Source: an uncultured Paracoccaceae bacterium (GTDB lineage: Bacteria > Pseudomonadota > Alphaproteobacteria > Rhodobacterales > Rhodobacteraceae). Taken from it: a DNA stretch of 64,000 bases. The notes beneath the pieces are model-generated. The model worked only from the letters and a program-made list of their open reading frames with translations, did not search any database and was not told the DNA's origin. The stretch lies in contig CANMDF010000002.1 of the NCBI GenBank assembly GCA_947496605.1, positions 744,001-808,000 on the forward strand. Reading direction: 5' to 3'. The position numbers and the translations under genes were made by a program. Positions 1 through 8,762 of this stretch are shown piece after piece. Numbering within the stretch: position 1 is the stretch's first letter; every line of letters begins with the position of its first letter.

Positions 1-39
1 AGCGTCGCGTTTAGTTTTGAGAACCAGATACTATACAGG

Positions 40-606
40 ATGTGCCAAGAATTTCCTTCACATGATGATCCCTTTGTCACATCGGGCAAAATTTTAGCAA
101 TAGGTCGCATTTATGCCGCTTCGCCAGAAAGAGGCGCAGGCAGCGGCGTTCGTAAAGTAACATCGCTAGCAAATACGCTGGGCGAACATTTTATGCGAAG
201 CCAGCTTACAGAAAAGTTAAGTGAAATTTCTGAGGGCAAAACTATTGCGGACACGAAGACTCACGAGGCTGTCCTTGGACTGCATCGTTGGTTTGTAGAA
301 GAGGTGAAGGCCTGCACTTTTGCTTGGAACAATGCGGAAGCTAAGGACGATTGGAAACCAAGAAACCATGTTTCGTTCGCATCAAAATACCTCCACTTTC
401 ACAAGCCGAATGCGTTTCCTATTATGGATTCATTTGCACGAGCCGGATTGAACGCAAAGGGATTTCGTGGCGCCCCGGGAAACTATAAGAGTTTTTGTCG
501 CGATATCCTTGCCTACGCAAACACTTGCAAACAAGATGCGTGGTATCCGCGAAAAATCGATACCAAATTGTTGGCGGCTGGCCGTCGTGCGCTGCAAGAA
601 AGTTAA
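40..606 (+). CDS. hypothetical protein, possibly OGG-fold-like; 5' end uncertain
   Basis: I do not recognise this 188-residue protein with confidence. A segment around residues 100-135 (SFASKYLHFHKP, FPIMDS) resembles proteins annotated as 8-oxoguanine-glycosylase-fold (HhH-type) found in accessory regions, but that is recollection only. The ATG at 40 has no spaced ribosome binding site, and its reading frame stays open to base 1, so the real start may lie outside the window. Codon use and base composition look more A/T-rich than the neighbouring rpsA, which suggests acquisition by transfer. It sits directly upstream of the rpsA promoter, where cmk is usual in alphaproteobacteria. Confidence 0.6.
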   Translation: MCQEFPSHDDPFVTSGKILAIGRIYAASPERGAGSGVRKVTSLANTLGEHFMRSQLTEKLSEISEGKTIADTKTHEAVLGLHRWFVEEVKACTFAWNNAEAKDDWKPRNHVSFASKYLHFHKPNAFPIMDSFARAGLNAKGFRGAPGNYKSFCRDILAYANTCKQDAWYPRKIDTKLLAAGRRALQES

Positions 607-639
607 ATTGGCGCTGTTGCCTCATTCCCCTAAAACCCC

Positions 640-668
640 TTGCAAACATGGCCGATGACCCCTATACG
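640..668 (+). promoter_or_regulatory. rpsA promoter
   Basis: A sigma-70-type promoter: -35 TTGCAA at 640-645, a 17-base spacer, and -10 TATACG at 663-668. The bases after the -10 are GC-rich (CCGCC), as expected for a stringently controlled ribosomal promoter. Transcription would start near 675, leaving a leader of about 170 bases before rpsA. Confidence 0.6.
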
Positions 669-674
669 CCGCCT

Positions 675-843
675 TGTCGAAGTGTCGAGACAGGCGCGGA
701 CGTGAGACTTGAGCGGGGTCGGTGAGTAACCGGCCCTGTTGTTTTATGTTCCGCTATGGTGCTTGCGACCAACTGAAACCCAAAGACCGGCGGACACAAC
801 CGCTCGGCCCGTATAAAACCAAACGTTAGGAAAACGACGCCAC
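675..843 (+). other. rpsA 5' leader with pairing potential
   Basis: No gene is seen between 607 and 843. The predicted transcribed leader contains short pairings: CCGGCGG around 796 can pair with CCGCTCGG a few bases on (one bulge), and CGGT/ACCGG near 719-735 can also pair. S1 in E. coli represses its own translation through a structured leader, so autoregulation is a possible role, but this is inference. The ribosome binding site is AGGA near 827-831, with a long spacing of about 12 bases to the ATG, which is compatible with rpsA genes having weak Shine-Dalgarno sequences. Confidence 0.35.
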
Positions 844-2517
844 ATGGCTAACACAATGGAAGAGTTTGAAGCACTCCTTAATGAAAGCTTCGAAATGGAC
901 ACACCCGCTGAAGGGTCAGTTGTCAAAGGTAAGGTTATCGCGATCGAAGCGGGCCAAGCCATCATCGACGTGGGCTACAAGATGGAAGGCCGCGTAGATA
1001 TCAAAGAATTCGCAAATCCCGGTGAAGAGGCTGAGCTGGCCGTTGGTGACACTGTCGAAGTGTTCCTGCGCCAAGTTGAAAACGCCCGCGGCGAAGCTGT
1101 TATCTCTCGCGAGATGGCGCGCCGTGAAGAAGCATGGGATCGTCTGGAAAAAGCATATGCTGACGAAGAGCGCGTCGATGGCGCAATCTTTGGCCGCGTT
1201 AAAGGTGGTTTCACTGTGGACCTCGGCGGCGCTGTAGCGTTCTTGCCGGGCTCTCAGGTTGATGTCCGCCCTGTGCGCGACGCAGGCCCATTGATGGGTC
1301 TCAAGCAGCCATTCCAGATTTTGAAAATGGACCGTCGTCGTGGCAACATCGTTGTATCCCGTCGTGCAATCCTTGAAGAATCACGTGCCGAGCAGCGCGC
1401 CGAAGTTATCGGCAACCTGACCGAAGGCCAGGAAGTTGACGGCGTCGTCAAGAACATCACCGAATACGGTGCGTTCGTTGACTTGGGCGGTGTTGACGGT
1501 CTGTTGCACGTCACAGACATGGCATGGCGCCGTGTGAACCACCCATCCGAGATCCTCACAATCGGTGAGACGATCAAGGTGCAGGTCATCAAGATCAACA
1601 AAGAAACCCACCGTATCAGCCTTGGCATGAAGCAGCTGCAGGATGATCCATGGGATGCTGTTGAAGCCAAATTCAGCCTCGGTTCCGTACATCAAGGCCG
1701 CGTGACAAACATCACTGATTACGGTGCGTTTGTTGAGCTGGAAGCTGGCGTTGAAGGTCTGGTGCACGTCTCTGAAATGTCTTGGACAAAGAAGAACGTA
1801 CACCCGGGCAAGATCGTGTCTACTTCGCAAGAAGTTGAAGTCATGGTTCTGGAAATTGACTCAGCCAAGCGTCGTGTTTCCCTTGGTCTCAAGCAGACAC
1901 AGCGTAACCCATGGGAAGTCTTTGCAGAGCAGTTCCCTGAGGGCACTGAGGTCGAAGGCGAAGTCAAGAACATCACCGAATTCGGTCTGTTTGTTGGACT
2001 CGAAGGCGACATCGACGGCATGGTGCACCTGTCTGACCTAACATGGGAAGGCCGCGGCGAAGACGTCATCGGTGATTTCCGCAAAGGTGACATGGTTCAG
2101 GCCAAAGTGGCCGAAGTCGACGTTGAGAAAGAGCGTATTTCGCTTTCCATCAAGGCGCTTGACGGTGACCCATTTGCAGAAGCTGTTGGCGGCGTGAAGC
2201 GCGGTTCGATCATCACAGTTGAAGTGACCAAGATCGAAGATGGCGGCGTTGAGGTGGACTATGAAGGTGCGAAATCCTTTATCCGTCGCTCTGATCTGTC
2301 CCGTGACCGTGCTGAGCAGCGCCCAGAGCGTTTCGGCGTGGGCGACAAGGTCGACGTGCGCGTGACCAACATCGACAGCAAGACACGCAAGTTGGGTCTG
2401 TCGATCAAAGCACGCGAGATTGCAGAAGAGAAGGAAGCGGTTGAGCAGTATGGCTCCAGCGATTCCGGTGCATCCTTGGGTGATATCCTTGGTGCGGCTC
2501 TGAAGGGCGACGAATAA
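844..2517 (+). CDS. rpsA: 30S ribosomal protein S1
   Basis: A 557-residue protein made of six S1/OB-fold repeats. The central repeats carry the classic signature, for example GVVKNITEYGAFVDLGG followed by GLLHVTDMAW and its near copy GRVTNITDYGAFVELE with GLVHVSEMSW. S1 is the mRNA-binding component of the 30S subunit and unfolds leader structures during initiation. Length and repeat number are normal for alphaproteobacteria. It has its own promoter and is followed by a strong intrinsic terminator, so ihfB downstream is transcribed separately or by read-through. The start at 844 (MANTMEEFEALLNESF) fits the family N-terminus. Confidence 0.98.
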   Translation: MANTMEEFEALLNESFEMDTPAEGSVVKGKVIAIEAGQAIIDVGYKMEGRVDIKEFANPGEEAELAVGDTVEVFLRQVENARGEAVISREMARREEAWDRLEKAYADEERVDGAIFGRVKGGFTVDLGGAVAFLPGSQVDVRPVRDAGPLMGLKQPFQILKMDRRRGNIVVSRRAILEESRAEQRAEVIGNLTEGQEVDGVVKNITEYGAFVDLGGVDGLLHVTDMAWRRVNHPSEILTIGETIKVQVIKINKETHRISLGMKQLQDDPWDAVEAKFSLGSVHQGRVTNITDYGAFVELEAGVEGLVHVSEMSWTKKNVHPGKIVSTSQEVEVMVLEIDSAKRRVSLGLKQTQRNPWEVFAEQFPEGTEVEGEVKNITEFGLFVGLEGDIDGMVHLSDLTWEGRGEDVIGDFRKGDMVQAKVAEVDVEKERISLSIKALDGDPFAEAVGGVKRGSIITVEVTKIEDGGVEVDYEGAKSFIRRSDLSRDRAEQRPERFGVGDKVDVRVTNIDSKTRKLGLSIKAREIAEEKEAVEQYGSSDSGASLGDILGAALKGDE

Positions 2518-2545
2518 GTCAGCCCCGACTGTTTTGATGAATTGG

Positions 2546-2578
2546 CCCCGCCGCAGGTAACTGCGGCGGGGCTTCTTT
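2546..2578 (+). terminator. intrinsic terminator of rpsA
   Basis: A perfect 11-bp GC-rich stem, CCCCGCCGCAG (2546-2556) with CTGCGGCGGGG (2561-2571), and a GTAA loop, followed by CTTCTTT. It begins 28 bases after the rpsA stop codon. Confidence 0.9.
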
Positions 2579-2712
2579 GTGCGACGAATCGGCGCGTTAC
2601 TTCTTGCGGAAAACAGATCGGCTGTTGTCGCGATTGTCACCAATCCGATCGAAACGGCGCCATTTCCTCTTGCCCATGCCGCTTTTAAGCGAAAAAGGAC
2701 AGTATCTCGGTA

Positions 2713-2741
2713 TTTCTTCGCGGGACCAAAATGCCTATAGT
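2713..2741 (+). promoter_or_regulatory. possible ihfB promoter
   Basis: A TATAGT -10-like hexamer at 2736-2741 lies 17 bases downstream of a poor -35 (TTTCTT, 2713-2718), in the 220-base gap after the rpsA terminator. The -10 is good and the -35 weak. No other structure was seen in the gap. Confidence 0.35.
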
Positions 2742-2802
2742 CTTTTGATAAGCGGGGACAAACCTGCAATGTGTGTTTGATTGCTGGTTGGGAGGCCAAA
2801 AT

Positions 2803-3084
2803 ATGATCCGTTCTGAACTGATCCAGAAACTCGCCGACGAGAACCCCCATCTTTACCAACGTGATGTTGAGAAAATCGTGAATACTATCTTTGAAGAGAT
2901 CATCGAAGCGATGTCGCGCGGTGACCGCGTCGAACTTCGCGGCTTTGGCGCATTCTCTGTGAAAAAGCGTGACCAACGCGTGGGCCGCAACCCGCGGACA
3001 GGCGAAGCTGTTGAAGTTGAAGAAAAGCATGTGCCTTTCTTTAAGACAGGTAAGCTGCTGCGTGACCGCCTTAACGGAAACTAA
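2803..3084 (+). CDS. ihfB: integration host factor subunit beta
   Basis: A 93-residue DNA-bending protein of the HU/IHF family, which pairs with IhfA to bend DNA sharply in promoters, recombination and replication. The signature [22 protein letters not shown] covers the beta-arm with the conserved proline (RNPRTGE) that intercalates into DNA. The ATG at 2803 is preferred over an in-frame GTG at 2773 because GGAGG at 2791-2795 is ideally spaced and [11 protein letters not shown] is the family N-terminus. rpsA-ihfB order is conserved in proteobacteria. Confidence 0.96.
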   Translation: MIRSELIQKLADENPHLYQRDVEKIVNTIFEEIIEAMSRGDRVELRGFGAFSVKKRDQRVGRNPRTGEAVEVEEKHVPFFKTGKLLRDRLNGN

Positions 3085-3168
3085 GACCGCGTGCGGCCTA
3101 TTGCCCGCGCAATCTCCCACCATTAAATGGCGGTTCACCACGTCGCTGAACTACGGTAGGATACCGCT

Positions 3169-3525
3169 ATGAAAATGATACGCTACGCTTTTTGGGCCAT
3201 CGTGGGCCTTTGTCTGATCCTGATTGGTCTTGCTAATCGTGATGCCGTGACTGTGCGTGCCATGCCAGAGGCATTGGGCGATCTGTTGGGGCTATCACCT
3301 GATCTGCAACTCCCGCTTTTTGTCGTGATCTTTATTGCCGTGGGCGCCGGACTGATGATTGGGTTCTTGTGGGAGTGGGTGCGCGAACATCGCATGCGTG
3401 CTGACGCTCGCGGCAAAGCCCGTGAGGTGGAGGCATTGCGCCGCGAGGTTGATCAGCTGCGTGGTGCCGCTGCGGGTGCCAAAGGCGAAGATGACGTTTT
3501 GGCGCTGCTTGAAAAGACTGGCTAA
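3169..3525 (+). CDS. LapA-family (DUF1049) inner-membrane protein
   Basis: A 118-residue protein with two hydrophobic segments (about residues 4-22 and 47-67) and a charged, probably coiled-coil C-terminal tail (residues 70-110, rich in R, E and A). This is the architecture of the LapA/YciS family, which in E. coli helps LapB control LPS synthesis through LpxC. The role here is inferred from the family and from its place between ihfB and a biosynthetic operon. Its stop codon overlaps the trpF start by one base (TAATG), so the two are translationally coupled. Confidence 0.75.
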   Translation: MKMIRYAFWAIVGLCLILIGLANRDAVTVRAMPEALGDLLGLSPDLQLPLFVVIFIAVGAGLMIGFLWEWVREHRMRADARGKAREVEALRREVDQLRGAAAGAKGEDDVLALLEKTG

Positions 3526-4172
3526 TGCCTGCCGACACAAGAGTGAAAATTTGCGGGTTGCGTGATGTGACTGGGCTGAATGCGGCCGTTGAGGCCGGGG
3601 CCGGTTATGTGGGTTTGGTGTTTTTTCCAAAGTCGCCCCGCAATGTGAGCATTGATGAAGCCGCTGCAATTGCAAAGGCAGTGCCGGTGGGTGTAGCCAA
3701 GGTGGCACTTGTTGTTGATGCCGACGACGCATTGCTTGATGCAATCACCGCGCAAGTTCCACTCGATATCTTGCAGTTGCATGGCTATGAAACGCCGGCG
3801 CGTGTCAGCGAAATTCGGGCACGCTATGGTTTGCCTGTGATGAAGGCCGTTGGTGTCGCCGACGAAAGCGATTTGGCAGCACTTGAGACTTATGCGAAAG
3901 TGGCCGACCAAATCTTGGTCGATGCCAAACCACCCAAAGATGCGGATTTGCCCGGCGGGAATGGATTGTCCTTTGACTGGCGGCTTATCGCAGGCCGTCG
4001 CTGGCCTGTGCCTTGGATGTTAGCAGGGGGGCTAACCCCCGAAAACGTCGCAGAGGCTATCGCGCTTACCGGTGCGACGCAGGTTGATGTGTCGTCAGGT
4101 GTGGAAAGCGCGCCGGGCGTGAAGGATACGACGCGTATTGTTGCGTTTTGTGCGGCGGCTAAATCAGCGTAA
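3525..4172 (+). CDS. trpF: phosphoribosylanthranilate isomerase
   Basis: A (beta/alpha)8 enzyme of 215 residues that converts N-(5-phosphoribosyl)anthranilate to CdRP in tryptophan synthesis. The N-terminus VKICGLRD carries the general-base cysteine (C10), and the central LVDAK segment carries the general-acid aspartate. The C-terminal phosphate-binding loops read [11 protein letters not shown] and [15 protein letters not shown]. It is a separate gene, not fused to trpC, and lies directly before trpB, the usual trpFB arrangement of alphaproteobacteria. Confidence 0.96.
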   Translation: MPADTRVKICGLRDVTGLNAAVEAGAGYVGLVFFPKSPRNVSIDEAAAIAKAVPVGVAKVALVVDADDALLDAITAQVPLDILQLHGYETPARVSEIRARYGLPVMKAVGVADESDLAALETYAKVADQILVDAKPPKDADLPGGNGLSFDWRLIAGRRWPVPWMLAGGLTPENVAEAIALTGATQVDVSSGVESAPGVKDTTRIVAFCAAAKSA

Positions 4173-4267
4173 ACGCCTCGCCGGATTGTTCCGTGCGACG
4201 GGATGGCTGCTTTACCATTCTGGAAGAAATCGCTAGGTCTGGCGGGCACAAAAACAGCAGGTGTCTC

Positions 4268-5500
4268 ATGGCCAACGATCTTTTTAACAGCTTTATGACC
4301 GGTCCCGATGAAAAGGGACGTTTCGGTGAATTTGGCGGGCGCTTTGTGTCCGAGACATTGATGCCGCTGATCCTCGAATTGGAAGAGCAGTACGAGTTTG
4401 CCAAGACGGATGATGCGTTCTGGGCAGAGATGCACGACTTGTGGACCCACTATGTTGGCCGTCCCAGCCCGCTGTACCATGCCGAGCGCCTGACAGAGCA
4501 TCTGGGTGGCGCCAAGATCTACCTCAAGCGCGATGAGCTGAACCACACAGGTGCGCATAAGATCAACAACGTGTTGGGCCAAATCATCCTGGCCCGCCGC
4601 ATGGGTAAGACCCGGATCATCGCAGAAACGGGCGCAGGCCAGCACGGTGTTGCGACAGCGACTGTTTGCGCAAAGTTCGGTCTGAAGTGCGTGGTCTACA
4701 TGGGTGCGCATGATGTTGAACGCCAAGCCCCCAACGTGTTCCGAATGCGCCTATTGGGTGCCGAGGTTGTTGCCGTGACATCCGGTCGTGGCACACTGAA
4801 AGATGCCATGAACGACGCACTGCGTGATTGGGTGACCAACGTCCGCGACACGTTCTATTGCATCGGTACAGTCGCTGGTCCGCACCCTTATCCGGCGATG
4901 GTCCGTGATTTTCAGGCGATCATCGGTAAAGAAACCAAGGAACAGATGCACGCCGCTGAAGGCCGTTTGCCCGATACATTGATCGCAGCCATCGGTGGTG
5001 GATCGAATGCGATGGGTCTGTTCTATCCGTTTCTCGACGACAGTGACGTCAATATCATTGGTGTTGAGGCCGGCGGTAAAGGTGTGAATGCCAAGATGGA
5101 GCATTGCGCGTCATTGACCGGCGGTCGCCCCGGTGTGCTGCACGGTAACCGCACTTATCTGTTGCAAGATGATGTGGGTCAAATCCTTGAAGGGTTTAGT
5201 ATTTCCGCCGGTTTGGATTATCCCGGCATTGGACCTGAACACGCGTGGTTGCATGATATCGGTCGCGCGCAATATGTGTCGATCACCGACGTTGAAGCCT
5301 TAGAAGCGTTTCAGTTGAGTTGTGCCCTTGAGGGTATCATCCCTGCGCTTGAGCCGTCACACGCCCTTGCGCATGTCATGAAGATCGCTCCTGAGCTGCC
5401 TAAGGATCACCTGTTGGTTATGAACATGTGTGGTCGTGGCGACAAAGATATCTTTACCGTCGCCAAGCACCTTGGCTTTGACATGAGCACCGAAGGTTAG
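4268..5500 (+). CDS. trpB: tryptophan synthase beta chain
   Basis: A 410-residue PLP enzyme that joins indole and serine to tryptophan, working with TrpA. The PLP lysine is K98 in [11 protein letters not shown]. The phosphate-binding loop GGGSNAMG lies near residue 240, and the C-terminal [10 protein letters not shown] is typical. The ATG at 4268 ([10 protein letters not shown]) gives the family length; the frame is open back to 4193, but that extension has no homologous character. The stop codon overlaps the end of the convergent DUF2237 gene by 4 bases. trpA is not here but 11 kb away on the other strand. Confidence 0.97.
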   Translation: MANDLFNSFMTGPDEKGRFGEFGGRFVSETLMPLILELEEQYEFAKTDDAFWAEMHDLWTHYVGRPSPLYHAERLTEHLGGAKIYLKRDELNHTGAHKINNVLGQIILARRMGKTRIIAETGAGQHGVATATVCAKFGLKCVVYMGAHDVERQAPNVFRMRLLGAEVVAVTSGRGTLKDAMNDALRDWVTNVRDTFYCIGTVAGPHPYPAMVRDFQAIIGKETKEQMHAAEGRLPDTLIAAIGGGSNAMGLFYPFLDDSDVNIIGVEAGGKGVNAKMEHCASLTGGRPGVLHGNRTYLLQDDVGQILEGFSISAGLDYPGIGPEHAWLHDIGRAQYVSITDVEALEAFQLSCALEGIIPALEPSHALAHVMKIAPELPKDHLLVMNMCGRGDKDIFTVAKHLGFDMSTEG

Positions 5501-5880
5501 ACGTCGCTGGCGTCTTTCGCATAGGTGCGCAAGATGTCGATCGATACGATTTCCAGCGCACGCACATGGGTCGCATGCAGGTTTACTTGCGGTGCGCAGC
5601 CTTCTTCATGGGCTTGCAGGAACCGGCTGGCGCAAAGGCACCAGCCATCGCCCGCTTTCAATCCTGGAAACCCGTATTCAGGGCGCGGTGTGCTCAGGTC
5701 GTTGCCGAAGTATTTGGAATACGCGAGGAATTCGTCCGTCATCACTGCGCAAACCGTGTGGCTGCCGTTGTCTGCAGCACATGTATCGCAGGCCCCGTTG
5801 CGGAAAAATCCAGTCATTGGTTCGGTTGAGCAGGGCGCAAGTGCACTGCCAAGAACATTGAATGAGGGGTCTTTTTCCAT
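5497..5880 (-). CDS. DUF2237 family protein
   Basis: A 127-residue protein matching the DUF2237 pattern: [33 protein letters not shown], then [20 protein letters not shown] with [11 protein letters not shown]. These cysteine-containing motifs are strongly conserved, but no biochemical function is known to me. The ATG at 5880 (MEKDPSF) is chosen because it starts just before the domain. The longer frame to 5940 would add an unrelated 20-residue leader and touch the DUF2332 stop codon. Confidence 0.85.
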   Translation of the reverse strand: MEKDPSFNVLGSALAPCSTEPMTGFFRNGACDTCAADNGSHTVCAVMTDEFLAYSKYFGNDLSTPRPEYGFPGLKAGDGWCLCASRFLQAHEEGCAPQVNLHATHVRALEIVSIDILRTYAKDASDV

Positions 5881-5939
5881 CGTGCGGGCGCCTTTCGTGT
5901 CATTATTCGTCAATGTAGGTGCGCGTGTCGCGATTGCCA

Positions 5940-6980
5940 CTAGCTAGCCGTATCACCATTCCAGGCAATCCACCGTCCATGAAAATCGGCCCGCCCAAGG
6001 TTGCGTGTGATGTCACCCGGCCAAAGCCGCAGGGTGAGTGCTGCACCTTTCCCGTTGCCGTCGTTTTCCATTCCGAACCATGCCAATTGCGCGTCCGCAC
6101 TGGCGGATTGTCCTGCCTTTTCAATCAAGGCCGTCCCTTCCGCTTTCTTTTCATCGGGGAAGTATTGCCATGCCACGGTGCTGTAAATCAGATGCGTTTG
6201 GCCCGGCACATGCCCCAATCGCCCTTGCAACCAATCAATCGCATCGCCTTGATCTACGGGCGTTTGCGTTGCTGCAATAGCCGCACGCGTCAAGGTTAAC
6301 CGCTCAGGTTGGTCTGGCCAAAGATAGGCTTGCAGCCGGAACGCATGATCTGGGCTCGTGGGGTCCAAGGGGTTCAAATCAACCCCGCCGCGCGACGCGA
6401 TTGTGGGCGTGGACACCGTAGGCATTGGTCCCGTCCAATCGGGTGTCAGCGTCATCGCGGGGTTCGCTGGGCCTAACACCATATCACCCAGTTTAAGCGC
6501 GTAGGCGTCCCAATGCAGGTTCAACCCGCCACTCGCCCCCAGTTCCGACGTGCGCAGTGGCAGTCCAAAGTGGGCGTCTAGTAAATGTCCGACAGGTATT
6601 ATTGTCGCAGAGCGGCGGACCTCATTCGTTTGTGGTGCGCTATCAAGCCAAGTGTTGATGTGACCTGCGTCGGATACGAGGGTCATGCTGACAGCGTTCC
6701 AAAGGACTGCATCATCAACGACATGCGGTGGATATACCTGCTCAAGCACGTGATGTTGTTGTAAGTGCAGCGCGTGCAATGCGCCCGCCAGCCTGAGCGG
6801 CACAGATTGCCCGCCCGGTGTGATGTCGCCTTGCCACGCGAAAATGCGGTCAGTGACCGGTCCGGCGGGCCAATCCTTTGTTGCAAACAGCCCCATCAAT
6901 TGGTCCATGAATGGCGAACCGAGGTTCCCACAGGCAGTTGCTTGAAAGGCAAACGCGTCTTTGATCGCGGCAGGTGTCAC
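5940..6980 (-). CDS. DUF2332 family protein
   Basis: A 346-residue cytoplasmic protein of the DUF2332 family, recognisable from SPFMDQLMGLFA near residue 20, SELGASGGLNLHWD near residue 145 and the TVAWQYFP motif in the last third. The GASGGLNL loop suggests a Rossmann-like nucleotide or SAM-binding fold, but no activity is established. Its start overlaps the pth stop by 4 bases (ATGA), so the two genes are probably co-translated. Confidence 0.8.
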   Translation of the reverse strand: MTPAAIKDAFAFQATACGNLGSPFMDQLMGLFATKDWPAGPVTDRIFAWQGDITPGGQSVPLRLAGALHALHLQQHHVLEQVYPPHVVDDAVLWNAVSMTLVSDAGHINTWLDSAPQTNEVRRSATIIPVGHLLDAHFGLPLRTSELGASGGLNLHWDAYALKLGDMVLGPANPAMTLTPDWTGPMPTVSTPTIASRGGVDLNPLDPTSPDHAFRLQAYLWPDQPERLTLTRAAIAATQTPVDQGDAIDWLQGRLGHVPGQTHLIYSTVAWQYFPDEKKAEGTALIEKAGQSASADAQLAWFGMENDGNGKGAALTLRLWPGDITRNLGRADFHGRWIAWNGDTAS

Positions 6981-7651
6981 CGGAATTTATCAACCAGCTT
7001 TTGCATCGCTGACCGCGCGTCTGGTTCCGGTGCGGAGGACGGCGTGTGTGCGTTCGACTTGGGTTTCGATTTGGACGACCTCGCAGGTGCAACCCGCAAC
7101 GCAATCGCGTTGAGGAACTTGCCGCCATCGCCGCCGACCAATTCTGCGATCCCATCGCTGATCCCGCGTAATTCATCATCGAGCCATTCGGCATCGGCTT
7201 TGGGGAAATCGCGAAGCACATATCCGGCCACCGCGTCTTTGTGCCCGGGATGGCCCACACCCATGCGCACGCGGTCGTAATCCGGCCCAATATGCCCGTG
7301 AATTGACCGTAAACCATTGTGGCCCGCATGCCCGCCACCAGTTTTCAGGCGCACCTTACCGGGGGCCAGATCAAGCTCATCATGGAACACGATGATGTCC
7401 TCAGGCGAAAGCTTCAGATACCGCATCGCTTCGCCAACGGATTGACCAGACAGGTTCATGAACGTCTCAGGCTTGAGCAAAGTCACGCGTTCCGACCCAA
7501 TCCGCCCATCGCATGTTTGCCCTTGAAACTTGGATCGCCACCCGCTGAAACCATGATCAGCCGCGATCCGGTCCATCGCCATAAAGCCGATGTTGTGACG
7601 GTTTTGCGCATATTTCGCGCCGGGATTTCCAAGGCCAACAAGTAACTTCAT
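6977..7651 (-). CDS. pth: peptidyl-tRNA hydrolase
   Basis: A 224-residue enzyme that frees tRNA from drop-off peptidyl-tRNAs. The N-terminus MKLLVGLGNPGAKY contains the conserved Asn, and the catalytic His is H19 in NRHNIGF. FHDELDLAPGKVRLK carries the catalytic Asp, and GGGHAGHNGLRSI is the tRNA-binding region. About 30 residues at the C-terminus, basic and Ser/Pro-rich, exceed the roughly 190-residue bacterial core, as is common in Rhodobacteraceae. It is the first gene of a pth-DUF2332 pair. Confidence 0.97.
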   Translation of the reverse strand: MKLLVGLGNPGAKYAQNRHNIGFMAMDRIAADHGFSGWRSKFQGQTCDGRIGSERVTLLKPETFMNLSGQSVGEAMRYLKLSPEDIIVFHDELDLAPGKVRLKTGGGHAGHNGLRSIHGHIGPDYDRVRMGVGHPGHKDAVAGYVLRDFPKADAEWLDDELRGISDGIAELVGGDGGKFLNAIALRVAPARSSKSKPKSNAHTPSSAPEPDARSAMQKLVDKFR

Positions 7652-7781
7652 AGCGCCAACTTAGCTTACGCCGCAGTGCAGCGCCAGTCTGCGTTTGACG
7701 CACTTCTTTTTCGATTTTTCTGGATTATTGTCCGCCATTCATCGAAACAAGTGGTAATCGCCCCCACAGAAAGCCAATGCA

Positions 7782-8762
7782 ATGTCGTCCAGTTTTGATC
7801 GTAAGGGTCTGAACCTGAAATGGTTAGAGCTATTTCAGATCTGTGCGCGCAAGGGGTCACTGCAGGCAACTGCCCGTGAAACGGGGCTGTCAATAAGCAC
7901 AGTGTCCTATCACCTCAAAAGCCTTGAGGACTACATCGGCGTCGACCTGTTGGACCATTCGCGCAGGCCCATCGTGCTGACACCCAAGGGCCAAGCGTTT
8001 TTGGTGAACATCGATGATGCTTTGCTGACCATCCGCAAGGCAAAGGCCGAAGCCTCATCAGGCAACGTGGCCGAGGCACGCAGCCTGCGTATTGGATCAA
8101 TTGAGGATTTGGACAGTGATATCATGCCTGACCTTGCTGTGCATTTGTCCGCAAAGATGCCGGGCTGTGACTTTCGCTATCATACCGCAACCAGCCATGA
8201 GATCATTGAAATGCTGCGCAATCGGCAGTTGGACCTTGGCATTACCACGGCACCATTAGAGCGGCACCGCGACCTGCAGGAACGCGAGTTATTACGCGAT
8301 CCATTCGTGTTGGTATTGCCCCGCGACACCGATCAGTCACTGCCTGATATTGTGGGTGGCAGTACCAAATTGCCATTCCTGCGGTTCTCAAGTGATTTGA
8401 TCATTGCCCAACAGATTGAGGCACAGTTGCGCCGCCTTGGCATCGCATTGGCGCATCAATTTGCCTGTAACAACAATCAAACCTTGATGGGCATGGTCGC
8501 ATCAGGTGCGGGGTGGTCCATCACGACGCCCCTGTTGTTTTCGCGGGCTAAGCGGTTTCATGGCCAAGTCCAGTTGCATCCGTTCCCGGGTAAGAGTTTT
8601 TCGCGCAGGCTGACTTTGGTGACGACACAGGATTGTGCGGTGTCTGTCGTGACCCTAGTTGATCAGAAGTTGCGCACGGGCCTGGAACAGCATGTGATTG
8701 CGCCAACACATGCGGCCACACCTTGGTTAAAGGATCACTTCACTCTTATTGACCCAAGCTAG
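7782..8762 (+). CDS. LysR-family transcriptional regulator
   Basis: A 326-residue regulator with an N-terminal winged helix-turn-helix (WLELFQICARKGSLQATARETGLSISTVSYHLKSLE, residues about 12-50, quoted as a region) and a periplasmic-binding-protein-like effector domain (residues about 95-300). It ends 4 bases inside the convergent mttB-like gene. Its likely targets are that gene and the divergent dehydrogenase gene across 10280-10458, where an inverted repeat is seen. The assignment of targets is inference from position. Confidence 0.88.
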   Translation: MSSSFDRKGLNLKWLELFQICARKGSLQATARETGLSISTVSYHLKSLEDYIGVDLLDHSRRPIVLTPKGQAFLVNIDDALLTIRKAKAEASSGNVAEARSLRIGSIEDLDSDIMPDLAVHLSAKMPGCDFRYHTATSHEIIEMLRNRQLDLGITTAPLERHRDLQERELLRDPFVLVLPRDTDQSLPDIVGGSTKLPFLRFSSDLIIAQQIEAQLRRLGIALAHQFACNNNQTLMGMVASGAGWSITTPLLFSRAKRFHGQVQLHPFPGKSFSRRLTLVTTQDCAVSVVTLVDQKLRTGLEQHVIAPTHAATPWLKDHFTLIDPS

